Shown here: positions 11,009 to 23,147 of the stretch, in pieces | Layout: each line of letters starts with the position of its first letter | Numbering within the stretch: the stretch's first letter is position 1 | DNA from: Arabidopsis thaliana | Lineage: Eukaryota; Streptophyta; Magnoliopsida; Brassicales; Brassicaceae | Assembly (NCBI RefSeq): GCF_000001735.4 | Contig: NC_003074.8 | Coordinates: forward strand, 6,200,101 to 6,264,100 | Length of the DNA stretch: 64,000 nt | Reading direction: 5' to 3' | The notes under the pieces: generated by a model | What the model was told of the DNA's origin: nothing | The model's database searches: none | What the model saw: only the letters and a program-made list of their open reading frames with translations | Made by a program: the position numbers and the translations under genes

Positions 11009-12271
11009 CTAGTAACGACCAATACCCCAGACCCTGACAACTCCATCAGTGTAACCACTGAACAATGTGCTTCCATCTGCACTCCAGTTCAAGCTTGTGC
11101 AGTAGATAACCTGCATTTTCATTACACATTCCCATTAGATACCATTATCAATCTCTTCCTATATGTTAACATCAAAGTCAAAACCTTTGGAGCAGAGCAA
11201 CATTTAAAGAATAAAATTCCTAGTTTCAAAGCTAATGGGTAAGGGAAAAGATTTCCTACATGCAATTTCTAACCAAAATTTCACTTTTTTTTTGTCATAA
11301 CCAAAGATAATTTCATCACTACTTTTGGTGCATTCACTAACCTATCAATAGAGAACCAATTACTATAGTGAAATCATAAGATAATGACGTACCTTCTTCT
11401 GGTTACCAGTTCCAACACCACCTTCATTCTTCTCTGCCTCAGACTTGAGATCAACCTTCAAGTCCTCAACAACAGACTTGCTCTCAAGATCCCAAATCCT
11501 AATGCTATTCTCAGTAGCAGCACACAACCAGTATCTGTTAGGACTGAAGCAAAGCGAGTGAATAATCGAACCCGCCTCAAGCGAGTAAAGCTTCTTTCCT
11601 TCAGCCAAATCCCACAACAAGATAACACCATCTTTCCCACCACTGGCGCATAGCGAACCATCAGGCGAGACAGCAACAGTGTTGAGGTAACCAGAGTGAC
11701 CAACAAGAGAGTTCCTCAGCTTACAGTTCTGGAGATTCCAAACTTTCACAGTTTTATCCCAAGAAGCAGATACAATAGTTGGTACAAGAGTATTAGGACT
11801 AAACCTAACACAACTAACCCATTCCTTGTGACCATCACCTTCAGAGATGGTATACTTACACTCACCAAGTGTGTTCCAAAGCTTAATCGTACGATCACGA
11901 GAAGCAGACACGATCTGCCGGTTATCAGTAGAGAATGCAACAGAGAGCACATCTTTCGTATGACCAACGAATCGACGAGTTGTTTCTCCCGTGGCAAGAT
12001 CCCAGAGACGGAGCTCACCGTCCCAGCTTCCGGAGAGTGCAAACTGACCGTCCGATGAGAGAACAACATCTTCCACGAAGTGAGAGTGACCTGTGAGCCT
12101 ACGCTGAGCAACACCGTAAGACTTATCGTCCTTTGTGAGTTTCCAGAGGATGATGGATTTGTCACGCGACGCTGTGACGATGATGTCGGAATTGTCGATC
12201 GGCGTAGCGATGGCCGTGACAATGTCGGTGTGGGCGCGCATAATGCCCTTCAATACGAGTCCCTCGGCCAT
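11009..12271 (-). CDS. RACK1C: RACK1C, ribosome-associated WD40 scaffold
   Basis: Two exons on the minus strand, 12271-11393 and 11110-11009; product 326 aa. Seven WD40 repeats fill the protein, with clear GH...WD/WN endings (for example [33 protein letters not shown]-like blades). RACK1 binds the 40S subunit near the mRNA exit and acts as a scaffold for kinases and hormone signalling. The first residues [20 protein letters not shown] and the 326-aa length fit RACK1C among the three Arabidopsis paralogues; the paralogue letter also draws on gene order. The single intron falls late, just before VIYCTSLNW. The promoter has a telo-box and two TGGGCC motifs, as in ribosomal protein genes. Confidence 0.93.
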
Positions 12272-12388
12272 GGTTTGAGGTTTTCGGGTTTCTTCTTCTT
12301 ACTCACGAAAATGGCGTAACAGAGCGAGAGATTACGAGGTCGATTGAAATGTTTGGTATTTATACTCTAGGTCTAAAAATGAATCAAA

Positions 12389-12463
12389 TTAGGGTTTAGT
12401 GTGGTTTCTGCGAGGAGACTGGCTCATTTGGGCCGGAGTTTCCGAGTCAGGTATAAATGGGCC
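12389..12463 (-). promoter_or_regulatory. RACK1C promoter: telo-box plus two site II motifs
   Basis: TTAGGGTTT at 12389-12397 (telo-box AAACCCTAA in the RACK1C sense) and TGGGCC at 12429-12434 and 12458-12463. This pairing is established for plant ribosomal-protein and translation genes. Confidence 0.6.
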
Positions 12464-12642
12464 TCTTCTGAAATAAATTTTGTTGGAGCATTTTTGTTGT
12501 GATATAGTTGAGAAATGTTTGATCAGAGAGGGAACATAAGAGCAATTTGAACGAATTCGATTGAAATGTACAAGAGTTTACTAAAACACAAATAACACAA
12601 TCGTAGTTTGTTCATAATTTAGCTTTGATTCTTATTAAGGTT

Positions 12643-14467
12643 TTAATCGTGAAGTGCACAGCACACAGTGGCTTTGTGATGACCTTGGTACACTTTCACT
12701 TCTTTGCCTGCTGGCATCGACCACAATCTAGCCGTCATGTCCGATGATGCTGTACAACATCATAGAAACCCGTTTAAAGATTGTTCTGATATGTTTTTCA
12801 GTGGTTTAAGTTAAGACAGAGATTAGTACCTGTTACAAGAAATTCTCCATCCACTGAGAAGACGCAGTCCCAAACCCATCTTTGATGTCCTGTTATATAA
12901 GATTTGATGATAGTGTAAGAGACGATAATGGAGAATGAATGCTGTTGACAGTAACATGGAGAACATACCTGTTAAAACTTTCTCTAGTTTAAAACCATCG
13001 ACGTTCCATATTTTGACAGTTTTATCAGATGATGCAGTCGCTAGATATCTGCTAACAAATATGTAAGAGCTTCGAAAAGGAGAGGATGAAGAAAACGGTT
13101 AAAAGAGAAAGTATAAGAAACATGTTACTTGTTTGCAGGAGAGAGGAGACATTTAAGGATGTGGCCATTATGAGCTTGCAGCTTATGAAGGGGCTCAAAC
13201 TCTGTCATTGTCTGTAAAAGATTTTGAATTTTTAAATGGCATGGACAATTAGAGTAATGCGACTACAACATGGTTAAACAAAAGAAAGGTTTGCATATCA
13301 GGAACACTACCTGTTTTCCACGCAACAAGCGCCATACATAACATGTTCCACGGTTGTTAGCAGCGACTACCATTGTCCCATCCCACATAACAGTTAAAGA
13401 CCGTACAGCTGTATCAACTTCTGGTACCTATAGTTAACCTCAAGTGATTATCTACGGATTTTCAGAAATGAAATGAAGACGTGTCAAAGGCAATTACCAG
13501 TTCACAGCTACACGAATTTGCTCTGAGATCCCATACACGTATATTTCCATTTTGGTCTCCAGATATCAATTCAGTCTGTACAAAAAAAAAAAACAAAGTT
13601 CATAATAAAGACTAAGGAAATAGTTCATAATAACAGCTGAGACAACTACCAAAATCACAGCAGTTTCAACAGTAGCAATACAACAACTCTCTTAAACATA
13701 AAACGAAGCTGATTCCCACAGCACAACAATAACAGATGACTTCATGTACCTGATTTGGGTGTAAAACAACTGTATTAACCGCTGCAACACTTTCATACTC
13801 CTTTTGGCAACCCGGAGCCCTGCATTTTGGTTTACGAGTCAACAAGAATACAATTTAGAACGTTCTTAGTATTTTTCGTAACTTTATATTCAATATCTCC
13901 TTATCCTTTCCCAGAATCCACACTTGAATAAATCTATAAACTTTTAGCTAAAGATGAAGATGACATGATATACCTTAAGTCCCAGATCTTAACTGTGCCA
14001 TCTTCTGATCCTGAATACATCCATTTTGCATCACATTGAAATCCTACTGCCATAACATTGTTGGTGTGTGAATCGTAAGTCATCACCTAATACACACGAC
14101 GACTCCATCAAGATCACTCAAGCAGGTAGAAGGAAGCAAACACCACATTGAGAAAAAAAGAGAGGAGTTTTACAGGTTGAGGACTATTGGAATTGACATC
14201 AAAGAGTCGAATATGAGGATTGCAAGCTGCAGCTAGATAATGCTTATCTGGGGTTATCTCAAGCCTATTTACATGCTGCAATTACAAACATTAATTTGTC
14301 TCAGTTTTATTAATTACTCAGAATTCACAAAATCAAGGGAGAGAGAGAGAGAAACAAACCGAATCAGGATACTGAATGGTACGGTAACAGCGACCAGTTT
14401 CGGCTTCCCAGAATCGGATGGTGTGATCATAGCTAGCCGTAGCAAGAATCACAGAAGGCTGACTCAT
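12643..14467 (-). CDS. LST8-1: LST8-1, WD40 subunit of the TOR kinase complex
   Basis: Ten exons on the minus strand: 14467-14360, 14275-14174, 14086-13974, 13819-13750, 13575-13498, 13427-13311, 13211-13129, 13048-12969, 12889-12830, 12749-12643; product 305 aa. The protein is one seven-bladed WD40 propeller from start to end. It begins [20 protein letters not shown] and includes blades ending [30 protein letters not shown] and ARLWSMP. This is the LST8/GbetaL family, which binds and stabilises the TOR kinase domain in growth and nutrient signalling. All introns are GT-AG. The start is the first ATG of the transcript sense after a CT/A-rich leader. Both minus-strand neighbours, RACK1C and LST8, are WD40 proteins, but their exon structures differ, so a local duplication is not implied. 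Confidence 0.93.
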
Positions 14468-14879
14468 TTTCGATCGATTTTATCCCGATTGAAATATTAA
14501 ACCAACCATTTCGTGATTTTTGCTGATTCCCAGAAAACAAACAAACCCCCTTTTCGAAATAATCAACAGAAGAACAAGCTAGGGTTTGGTGATTGAGGAT
14601 CAAAAAACAGGGGAAAGAAAAAGGTGCAGAGAACTGTAAATTGAAGAGAAGAAGAAAAATAGGGTTTTTACCAAGCTTTTCTCATAATTAATTAACGCGG
14701 GGAGGTTTTAGTATAAATATATATCTATTGGGGTTTATTTAAATATACGAAAATAAGTAAAGGGCTATTTTGTTATTTATGAAAAGTAATAAGAAAATAT
14801 AAAGAACAACTATTTGTTCACTACTTCACTGACAGACATAACGGCTGAGACTCCTTGGAAGCTTTTAGAGACGGCAACA

Positions 14880-17176
14880 ATGGCGGCTACGAAAGCTCTG
14901 GAATTTGTTTTGCCGACGGGCTTCTTCATCCAGCCGTCATTGAACCGTCGCGGAGGAGTTAGGCTCTCCGTCGTCAAGTGTTCCATTTCTTCAGTCACCT
15001 CTACAGGCACCGCATCTGGTAACGCTCGCCGATTTCCCCATTTCCGTATTTTCACAGCTTGATTTTTTCCCAGAACTTTAGATTCGAATTGGCTTTCGAT
15101 TCAAATGTTATGTATATATATGATTTTTTCAGATTACTTGTAGGCTCTTGATTCGTGCCTTAATCATCGTTTTGGTTATTGTTTCTTTTAGTTTGGATGA
15201 GCTGAAAATGTGTGTGAATGTTGAAATGTGATTCAAACAAGAGTAAAGAGGGGAGTTAATGTGTGTTAAGACACATTTGTCAGTTTTGGTTTTACAATAA
15301 ATTTGGGGGTTTTTATTTTTATGTTTGTAGGACATAATGAGTCCATGGGTTTAATGGGTGCAGATACATTTCTTTTCTATATAAGCATGTAGTCTCATTT
15401 GTGAGAAATTATCAGAGATATCAGAGACATCTGAAAGTCATTCACAGAATTAAGTATCATTCAGCTAAACAGTTCTTAACCTCTGTTCTATCATCTCTGT
15501 TTCTAACAGTGAATTCCTTGTTTTACCGGTTTTGTAGGTTTTTTAGAGAAACCATGGAGCTCATACAATGCTAGGCTAGTGTTAGAAGATGGCTCTGTTT
15601 GGTCAGCTAAGTCTTTTGGTGCTTCTGGAACCCGTGTTGCTGAATTGGTATTTAACACCTCTTTGACAGGGTCAGATTCTTTTTTAGATTCTAATTTAGA
15701 TTTCTAGATATTATAACTGGGTTTAGAACATTACTCATTTTAATCCTACCAGATGATCTTGACACACGGGCAATAACCCGTCGATTAAGAGAAAGCGGCA
15801 GTCTTAACGGTGTGCTTAGCACTGATGGATCCAAAACCGACGAGGAACTTTTGCATATGTCCCGCTCTTGGGATATAGTAGGTCTGAATTCTTTCACTGC
15901 CCTCCTTAAAATATGATCAGCGTGGAATATGTGATTGAGCTCTGTCTATCTGCTTGGTTGAATATTTTAGGCCTTGATCTAATAAGCGATGTTTCCTGTA
16001 AATCTCCCTACGAATGGGTTGAAAAAACAAATCCTGAATGGGAGTTTAAGACAACCTCCTCACGTCACAGGGAATCCTACAGAGTGAGTTGTACTTTCTC
16101 TTCTCTAATTTACATTCTCATCGATTTCCTCACTAGCTTCTAACTCTGTTTTCATACTTCCACTTCAAAAGGTTATTGCATATGATTTCGGGATCAAGCA
16201 AAACATTCTAAGACGGGATTTCCTCACTAGCTTCTAACTCTGTTTTCATACTTCCACTTCAAAAGGTTATTGCATATGATTTCGGCATCATACGGTTGTG
16301 AAATCACAGTTGTCCCATCGACATGGCCAGCTGCAGAGGCGCTTAAAATGAAACCAGACGGGATTCTATTCAGCAACGGTCCAGGAGATCCTTCTGCAGT
16401 GCCTTATGCAGTTGAGACGGTTAAAGAGCTTCTAGGAAAAGTTCCTGTCTATGGAATCTGTATGGGTCATCAGTTACTTGGACAAGCTCTTGGAGGTAAA
16501 ACCTTTAAGATGAAATTTGGTCATCATGGAGGAAACCATCCAGTTCGTAACAACAGAACCGGCCATGTCGAGATCAGTGCTCAGGTATGCTCCATTTACT
16601 ATCTATAGATTATAACCACACAAGATTAAACAGTCTAATCTTTCAGTTCTAATATAGTTTACAAATATGATGGGAAAATAAAAATTATTAATCAAAACTT
16701 AGTTATATACTTATATATGTAACTCTGAGAACTTGTTGTTACATGGCTGTCGAGTTCAGCTTCTCACTTCCTAGTACAGTAAACTAAAAAAAAGACGTCT
16801 CTGTTTTGTGTCTGCTGAAGATTTTGATTGATATTGTTTGTGCGGATTTTGGCAAAACCATAACTATGCAGTGGACCCAGCTTCTCTTCCCACCGGCGTG
16901 GAAGTGACTCACGTCAATCTCAACGACGGAAGTTGCGCCGGTCTCTCTTTTCCGGCAATGCATGTCATGTCTCTTCAGTATCACCCTGAGGCTTCTCCTG
17001 GACCTCATGACTCCGACAACGGTATTAAACCATTCTTTCTTTTCCCTTTTGTCTGGTACCTATCAAAACGTAAACGCTACTAAAACGCTATGCATTAATT
17101 TTTGCCTAATCTTTTCATATATGCAGCATTTGGAGATTTTGTGGAGCTTATGAAAAGATTTAAACGAAGCACTTGA
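14880..17176 (+). pseudogene. Decayed copy of plastid carbamoyl-phosphate synthetase small subunit (carA-like)
   Basis: Exon-like blocks in order: 14880-15018 (transit peptide), 15539-15670 (LVLEDGSVWSAKSFGA), about 15753-15880 (DLDTRAITRRLRE), 15971-16083 (LISDVSCKSPYEWV), 16172-16216 (VIAYDFGIKQNILRR), 16285-16585 (glutaminase domain with YGICMGHQLLGQ, the nucleophile Cys), about 16856-17021 (NHNYAVDP to [10 protein letters not shown]), and 17127-17176. Compared with the functional family, the stretch between the NTSLTG and DLDTRAI blocks (roughly 70 residues) is missing. The VIAYDFG exon is followed by a 94-bp tandem duplication that shifts frame. The acceptor before NHNYAVDP reads GGCAAAA with no AG. 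Introns are retained, so this is a DNA-level duplicate, not a retrocopy. The functional gene lies elsewhere (AT3G27740 in memory). Confidence 0.85.
16123..16285 (+). repeat. 94-bp tandem duplication inside the carA-like pseudogene
   Basis: The run GATTTCCTCACTAGCTTC starts at 16123 and again at 16217, and 69 bases are identical. The unit covers the intron end, the acceptor and the first part of the VIAYDFG exon, so the exon start is present twice. Confidence 0.9.
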
Positions 17177-17345
17177 TCTCGGCTAAATCAGTGATCTAGC
17201 GAAGGAGTTTTGTTTAGGTGGATTGAAGTTGGAGTTGCGAATTTTTTTGTCGTGTGAGAAATAAAATAGCATAATGACTGCCGAAATAAGACAATTTAGT
17301 TGAGAAACTTATGCAAGTTTGATATTTATACTAACATCAAAAGTA

Positions 17346-17530
17346 GCTTGCTTGCCATTTTTGTTAGGAACTGGATCTGGTATTTTGCTCAAGTATGGTT
17401 TTCTTGGCCCATCCACTTCTAATGTGTTTTGTAACTAATGCAAAATGTGCATTAGAAGTGGATTGGTCAAGGGAAGCGTACTTGTGCAAAATGCGGCAGT
17501 CCAATTCCTAACAAGTTTGGCAAGCAATCC
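17346..17530. other. Imperfect foldback, about 80-bp arms, 25-base loop
   Basis: Left arm 17346-17424 and right arm 17450-17530 are reverse complements at roughly 80% of positions. Perfect stretches include CCACTTCTAATG next to the loop, TTGTTAGGAA, ATTTTGC, and TTGCTTGCCA at the base. No coding potential. The shape suits a young miRNA or siRNA hairpin, or the stem of a foldback element. I do not recognise a known miRNA in it. Confidence 0.7.
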
Positions 17531-17828
17531 ATTTTTGGTGGCTTGTATGTACCGAGCTATTACAGACTGACGGTTTTGTTTTGTAACTAAAGAGGAGAAA
17601 AAAACTCTAGTATATGATTTCAATATCTATGGATCCTCCAATTTAGTTTTCTGGTTTAGATTTTTTTCTTCCTTATCTTGGATTTTCTGGTTTATTAGGT
17701 TTAGAACTAAATAAAACTGTTATGTGGTTGGTTTGATAAGATTTTGGTTTCAGTTGGAATATCAAAAAATATATAATGGGTCTTCAAAACATTACCATTC
17801 GTTGATAATAAACCCTAAGAAAATCAAG

Positions 17829-19400
17829 ATGGCCGACGACAGCGCAACCCCCGGTGTAAGAGTCCCTAGCCACCGCTACGGTCGTCATTACCATCGGCGG
17901 AAAATCAAAGAAGCAGTAGACTCAATAAGCTCTTTACCTGATGTGATCCTCCAACATATCCTCTCCTTTATTCCGACCAAACTCGCCATCACAACTTCCC
18001 TCTTGTCAAAACGATGGAGACATGTATGGTGTGATACACCTTCTCTTTCATTTAATGATTACAGACTGGAGGCTCCATTTATAGACGAAACCCTAACTCG
18101 CTATACAGCTTCCAAGATGATGCGTTTTCACCTCCATACCAGCTTGATCAACAATGTTCCCCACTTAGAAAGTTGGATCAAGTTCGCCATGTCCCGTAAC
18201 GTGGATCATCTGTCCCTGGATCTCTGGAATCAAGTTGCCAATAAGTTTAAGTTTCCTGATTTCTTCCACATCAATTCATCTCTCAAGCAACTCACTGTTG
18301 TGTTAGACTTTTCTGATACGATGATTGCCATATGCTGAAGAAGTTGTACTTGAGTACTTGTCTTCTCTCTGATGAATCCATGGCTAACATTCTATTTGGT
18401 TGTCCAATTCTCGAGAGCTTAACACTAGATCACTGCGGTGGACTAAGGGTTCTTGATCTCAGCAAATCACTGCGCCTGAGAACATTAGAAATAAACTGTA
18501 ACATTTGGGTTCCCGAGCTAACGGCAATGCAGATTGTGGCTCCACATACCCATTGTCTCAGATTGAGAAACTCTAAATTACCATGTAGTCTTGTTGATGT
18601 CTCATCACTGAAGGAAGCTAAACTTAACATTTGCATTGACTCATTTTCTAAAACCATCAAGGCTGACTTTCTTCAAGTCACGCTGTTAAAGATGTTGGAA
18701 AAGTTGCACAACGTGGAGAAGCTTACTTTGGGTGGAAACTTTCTTCAGGTAGATGGACTAGTTATTATTTGTTTTTCTTTAAGTTTAGGAATGTTTAAAT
18801 CTATGGTATATGCATGGTACTGAATACAGCGTTTTGCTATTCAATATCTTTTATGTAGATTTTATCCGTTGCCGAGCTTCGTGGTGTCCCTTTCCCGATG
18901 TTCAAGGTGAAAGATTTGACTCTCGAGACAGTCATCTTTCAGTATGTTATTCCTGGTATAGAAAGAGTGTTACAAAACTCACCTGATTTAAAGAAGCTAA
19001 CATTACTCACAAAGGATTTCTACCATAAACCGGTATATTTTACTACCATATATATAAACCTCTTTTATTTTCCATGATTACCTTTTCTGTCATCCAAGAA
19101 CCATGTTTTTTTTCTGTTGTGCAGGGTGAGTATCTTGGCGACCACATGGATTTGGAAGGCTTTAATCTCGATCAATGTTGGAAATCAAAATATGGTGTCT
19201 TTTGGAACAAGTCATGTTTGGATGTAGAGTCAGAGCACGTTGTTTCATTCGTGGAACTTATGCTTAAAAACACAAAGGCATTAGACAAGATGGTCGTACT
19301 GTTGGAAGACCATTACGTTAGGTTTAAAGAGATGGTTCCAAGACTTTCTCACAACTATAATATCTCCATTGCCCTCTACACCTTCAAGCCGCAAAGTTAG
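17829..19400 (+). CDS. F-box/LRR (RNI-like) gene, frame-broken in exon 1
   Basis: Exons 17829-18748, 18859-19032 and 19125-19400. The start is MADDSATPG at 17829. An F-box follows at residues about 36-75 (ISSLPDVILQHILSFIPTKL...SKRWRHVW), then leucine-rich repeats (LKKLYLSTCLLSDESMANIL, CPILESLTLDHC, LRLRTLEIN). The family supplies substrate receptors of SCF ubiquitin ligases. The first frame stops at 18338 and the LRR frame resumes at 18332. In relatives a short tract, usually with a TVSWTSLKKL-like run, joins the two, so a small deletion (about 20 bases, not a multiple of three) is inferred. No intron of normal size can bridge the point. The C-terminus lacks a full FBD domain. It is best read as a recently damaged gene; a truncated F-box-only product of 169 aa is possible. 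Confidence 0.7.
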
Positions 19401-20817
19401 ATTAGAGGTGAATATGATCATTGAGTCTTATTGAGCATTTTACCCCAAGTTAGATTCTTGATTTTGATTTTGATGAAAACCAGCTGTATAACCGGTGAAA
19501 ACCAGCGTTGATTATGTCCAAGATAGTATTAAAAGAAGAGATAGTAGTTAGTTAGTTTTTTTTGTGTAAGTCACAAGTTCTTACGAAATTAGAGAGGGAA
19601 AAATTATTGAAATGTGTGTTGCTATTAACCTTTTGGATGTGATCTCTCTATCAGATTGTTAATTTACTAATTCTTTTGAACCCTGATATTGGAAATTTAC
19701 ATCTAGTTCTAGCTCAAAAACGATGTAAATTAAGCTCTAATTTTTTTCAGTCGGTAAGTTTTCAATTATAGAATAACATGTCAGTCAGTATTTTGTTTTT
19801 GTTATGCCGATAACATTTCAATTTTGGTGTGGAATGTGTAGTTCTACTTGACATGATAACGAACGAAGCCTCAAGCCTGTATATACGAGATAAAATCGAA
19901 GTAGATAGATCACTGGATGGATCCAGATCATGTTGGGGAAAAGAGACATTAAAGAGGTTGTAGATTGTTTGTATATCCGAGGTTGTCGTTGCATGAAAAG
20001 AGACATATAAGTGAAGACAAGAAATCTTGAAAATCTCTAGTTCAGTCCAAAGGTTTGAGGAGAGTTTGAACATTATGAAATTGCTTCTACACGTGGGCCT
20101 ACTTATAAACCGGAAATGTCAATGGAACCGGTTTGTTTGTTGGACATTCATTATATACAAAATTGACTGGTAATGTTAGTCCATTTTATTAAATGTTGGA
20201 TTTAATTTTGTACCTAAATAAGCATATATATATATATATACATATATATAACTGAAAGTATTTCTTGAGCTAATGGATACAAAATCTACACAATACGGTT
20301 CGGTTTGATTCAATAGCCAACACTATTTGATTTTTCTAAACCAACGATAAAATCGGTCTACTGAAATTACTACCGAGTTTATCAGTTCAACATCTTTCGG
20401 TCGGAACGTATATGTATATGTTGGTTGACCTAATAAAGCAAATAGACTTTGGTTCGGTTAAGTTCGGTTAAATAAAGAAAAAGCAGATTCTGAGCTTTGT
20501 TTGTGAGATTCAGTTTCCAATATCAGAGAATCTCTGTGTCGCCTGAAGTGATAACATTCTCATTATTCACCCAAGGAGAGAGATCGGAGCTAAAAAGCCA
20601 TCTCTCGCCGGAAAATTTCTCAGTTTTCTTATTACCTTAGCCACAGACAACAAGACGACAGAGGAATCTAATCTTAGCCCCCTTTCCTCTCTGTCTCTCT
20701 CTATATCTCTGTCTTTAGGCTTTGAGATATCTTCAACACGAAGCTTTTTGCTTCTTTTTTTTATCTCTTTAAAAAATTCCAGCCAATGGTTCGAATCCAA
20801 TAGTAGCTTCAAAGGTC
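19401..20817. other. Spacer between F-box gene and PEX3
   Basis: AT-rich and without a supported gene. It contains an (AT)n run at 20224-20250. A CT-rich leader with repeated CTCTCT (20690-20715) sits just before the PEX3 start. A 103-codon minus-strand ORF at 19762-20073 shows no recognisable motif and was not called. Confidence 0.5.
20786..20803 (+). promoter_or_regulatory. Five-codon upstream ORF before PEX3
   Basis: ATG GTT CGA ATC CAA TAG lies 14 bases upstream of the PEX3 start at 20818. If the transcript begins in the CT-rich leader, as seems likely, ribosomes meet this mini-ORF first and it may lower PEX3 translation. Confidence 0.5.
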
Positions 20818-22823
20818 ATGGATTTAGTCAGGTGTGTTCTAAATTCTGATCTCCTTATGTATTCCTTTCTCTCGCTATTGGTTTCTAGTTCCGTAGGGTT
20901 TTAGATACGTTTGCAACTGAGGACAATTAGGTTTCTTTTAATCCACATCACGATTGATTCAAAGTTCATTGTGTTTCTGTAGGGGTTTGTGGAGGAAACA
21001 TAGAAGGAAGATTTTGGTGACGACGACTTGTTTGGGAAGTGGGTATTTGCTCTATAAACTATACAATGCCCATACTCGTAAGCTCGCTGATTTGGAACGA
21101 GAGCTTGCTAATGAGCGTGAAAACGACGAGATCATCAAAACCCAGTTGAGTTTTTGTAACCTCTCGTCTTTATTTTTTGCTTGTTTATCGATTTCTAGTC
21201 CTTATTGGTTTTGTTCTCTCTATGCTCTATGTTAGAATGAAGGCACATTTCGATAACATTCAGATGATTGCTGATACTACTACATTGCCTCACGCAATTC
21301 ATCACTTGAGTAGTCGTGTAGTTGAAGAGATTGATGTCTCGAGTATTATGGATAAGCTAAGCAAAGGCAAAGGAATATTGATTCCTTCTGAGAAGCTTCA
21401 ACTCTGGAATGAGCTCAAAATTTTGAGTGCGTTGTTGTTCCCTTACTTGTACTTCTCGTGCTCTGTGGCAACATTGGATCTTCTCATTAATCAATCTTTT
21501 TAAATGTGTTTCCTTGTGTTCAGGTTTCACGAGAATGGTCTTGTCCCTTTGGTCGGTCACTATGCTTAGTTTGTACATTAGGGTTCAAGTCAATATTTTG
21601 GGCAGACATTTATATATCGACACTGCTAGAGGTCTTGGGAGCTCCCATTTACTTGTAAGACATTTTACTTTTCTCTTTTTATTGTCTTAAGAATCATTGT
21701 TAAGCTACTTCTAGCAAATTGGTCATTCTGATAAAATTTTGTGTACTTTCATTCTACTTGTTGCATTGTATCTTGAGATATCAAAATTTCAAATTGAGAT
21801 TTCAAGGGGTAGAAGTTGATATTTTGCATCTTTTCCTTTCAAAATTATCGAAATTAGTGTATTCATTGGTCTTAGATATAACTCTTGGCTGGATTACCAC
21901 AATCTTTACCAACGTCATTTCCTTGATATGTTTTTTTCTCAGGACGAACTAGATCTCATAGAGAGAGATGATGAACAAAAGTTTTTGACAAGCGCTGATT
22001 TTCTTGCGACCAGTGGCATGCCGAGTTTGATTTCTAACATGCAGAACGCAGTGAAAGAAGTTCTCAAGGGGTAATTTACATTACAAACCTACTTATCAAA
22101 GATGTCTCCCTTGTTTCTCATCCTTGAAGATTGATTTTATGGTGCCTCAAACTCAAATGCCTATGAAGAATCACTATACTTTTATGAACGTATAGCGAAA
22201 TCTAACTATGTGTGTTTAATTGCAGAAAGCAGTTAAAGGATGTGTTAACCACAAGTGCTCTTCGAGAAACTGTGATGCGGATTCTCGATGTGTTTATGAG
22301 CACAGGAAGTCCACACCACTGGGTAGATTATCTAATGATGTCCCAAGACGCAACCACTGATGTTTCCTCTTCTGATGCAACTGTTACCAAGTTTCATCTA
22401 CTCATAACCGAGACACGGGAAGTACTCACAAGGTAAAAAAAATCTCTGCTCTTTAACCCGCAAAAGACGAACAATTTCACTTCTTTAAAGCCTTGTCCTC
22501 GTTTCTGCTTCAATGCTCAAAGCAAGAATGTTGCAATGTAGCCTGTTAAACATTTCTTGGTCTTGTTTTCATGTTGCAGCAATGATTTTTCAAATGTAGC
22601 AGAGATCTCACTCAAGTGTTGTGCCGTTGCGTTAGTAGAGGAGATGGAAACGCAGACCGGTCTGGCCACAGGGATGCAATTGGCAAAGCTATTACCACAG
22701 ATTGAGAAAACCATGCCGGAGATTTCAGCTGAGCCGGAGAAGAACCGGTTCTTGCAACTCATCCGAGATTTGCCTGAAGTTAAACTCTTTTTTACTCTTT
22801 TATACGCAAATATGCCTCAGTAG
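20818..22823 (+). CDS. PEX3-1: Peroxin 3 (PEX3), peroxisomal membrane protein import
   Basis: Seven exons: 20818-20831, 20983-21144, 21236-21426, 21524-21654, 21943-22070, 22226-22432, 22580-22823; product 358 aa by this splice model. The start is MDLVRGLWRKHRRK. A basic N-terminus is followed by one membrane segment (ILVTTTCLGSGYLLYKLY), the N-terminal anchor and targeting signal typical of PEX3. It then continues with the helical cytosolic domain (LWNELKILSFTRMVL, VNILGRHLYID, SADFLATSGMPSLI). PEX3 is the docking factor for the PEX19 chaperone, which brings membrane proteins to peroxisomes. The first coding exon is only 14 nt, so simple ORF searches miss the true start. Paralogue number follows gene order. 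Confidence 0.9.
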
Positions 22824-23017
22824 CATTATTAAACCCCATTGCCAAAAATTGTTTCCTGATCACTTTTTATCATATGTTTCGATTTACTTCAAAATAGTAA
22901 AACCAAACATCTCTAGAATAATTGTTCAATATCTATATCAAATCATTTACTAATATAGTAATATTGCAGCAACAAAAAAGGACACCGTGTATTACATATC
23001 TTTCAGTTTTTAGGGCC

Positions 23018-23035
23018 CTAGAAGCCCAAGGCCCA
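23018..23035 (+). promoter_or_regulatory. Site II motifs upstream of MOS4
   Basis: AGCCCA (23023-23028) and GGCCCA (23030-23035) lie about 115 bases before the MOS4 start. They are reverse-strand TGGGCT/TGGGCC site II motifs. Confidence 0.5.
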
Positions 23036-23147
23036 ATAAAACCGGGTCGGTGATATTAACTTCTTCTTTTTTATTAACTTGGGTCTCTCCATCTTTCTCA
23101 GTTCTCACTATCTGGACACTTTCGATTTCTGAAGTTGAGAGACGACT

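Noticed and set aside
12271-12643. RACK1C and LST8-1 as a local tandem duplication of WD40 genes
   Set aside because: They belong to different WD40 families, with 2 against 10 exons, so adjacency is coincidental.
19762-20073. 103-codon minus-strand ORF
   Set aside because: No motif, ordinary AT-rich composition and no leader or splice context.
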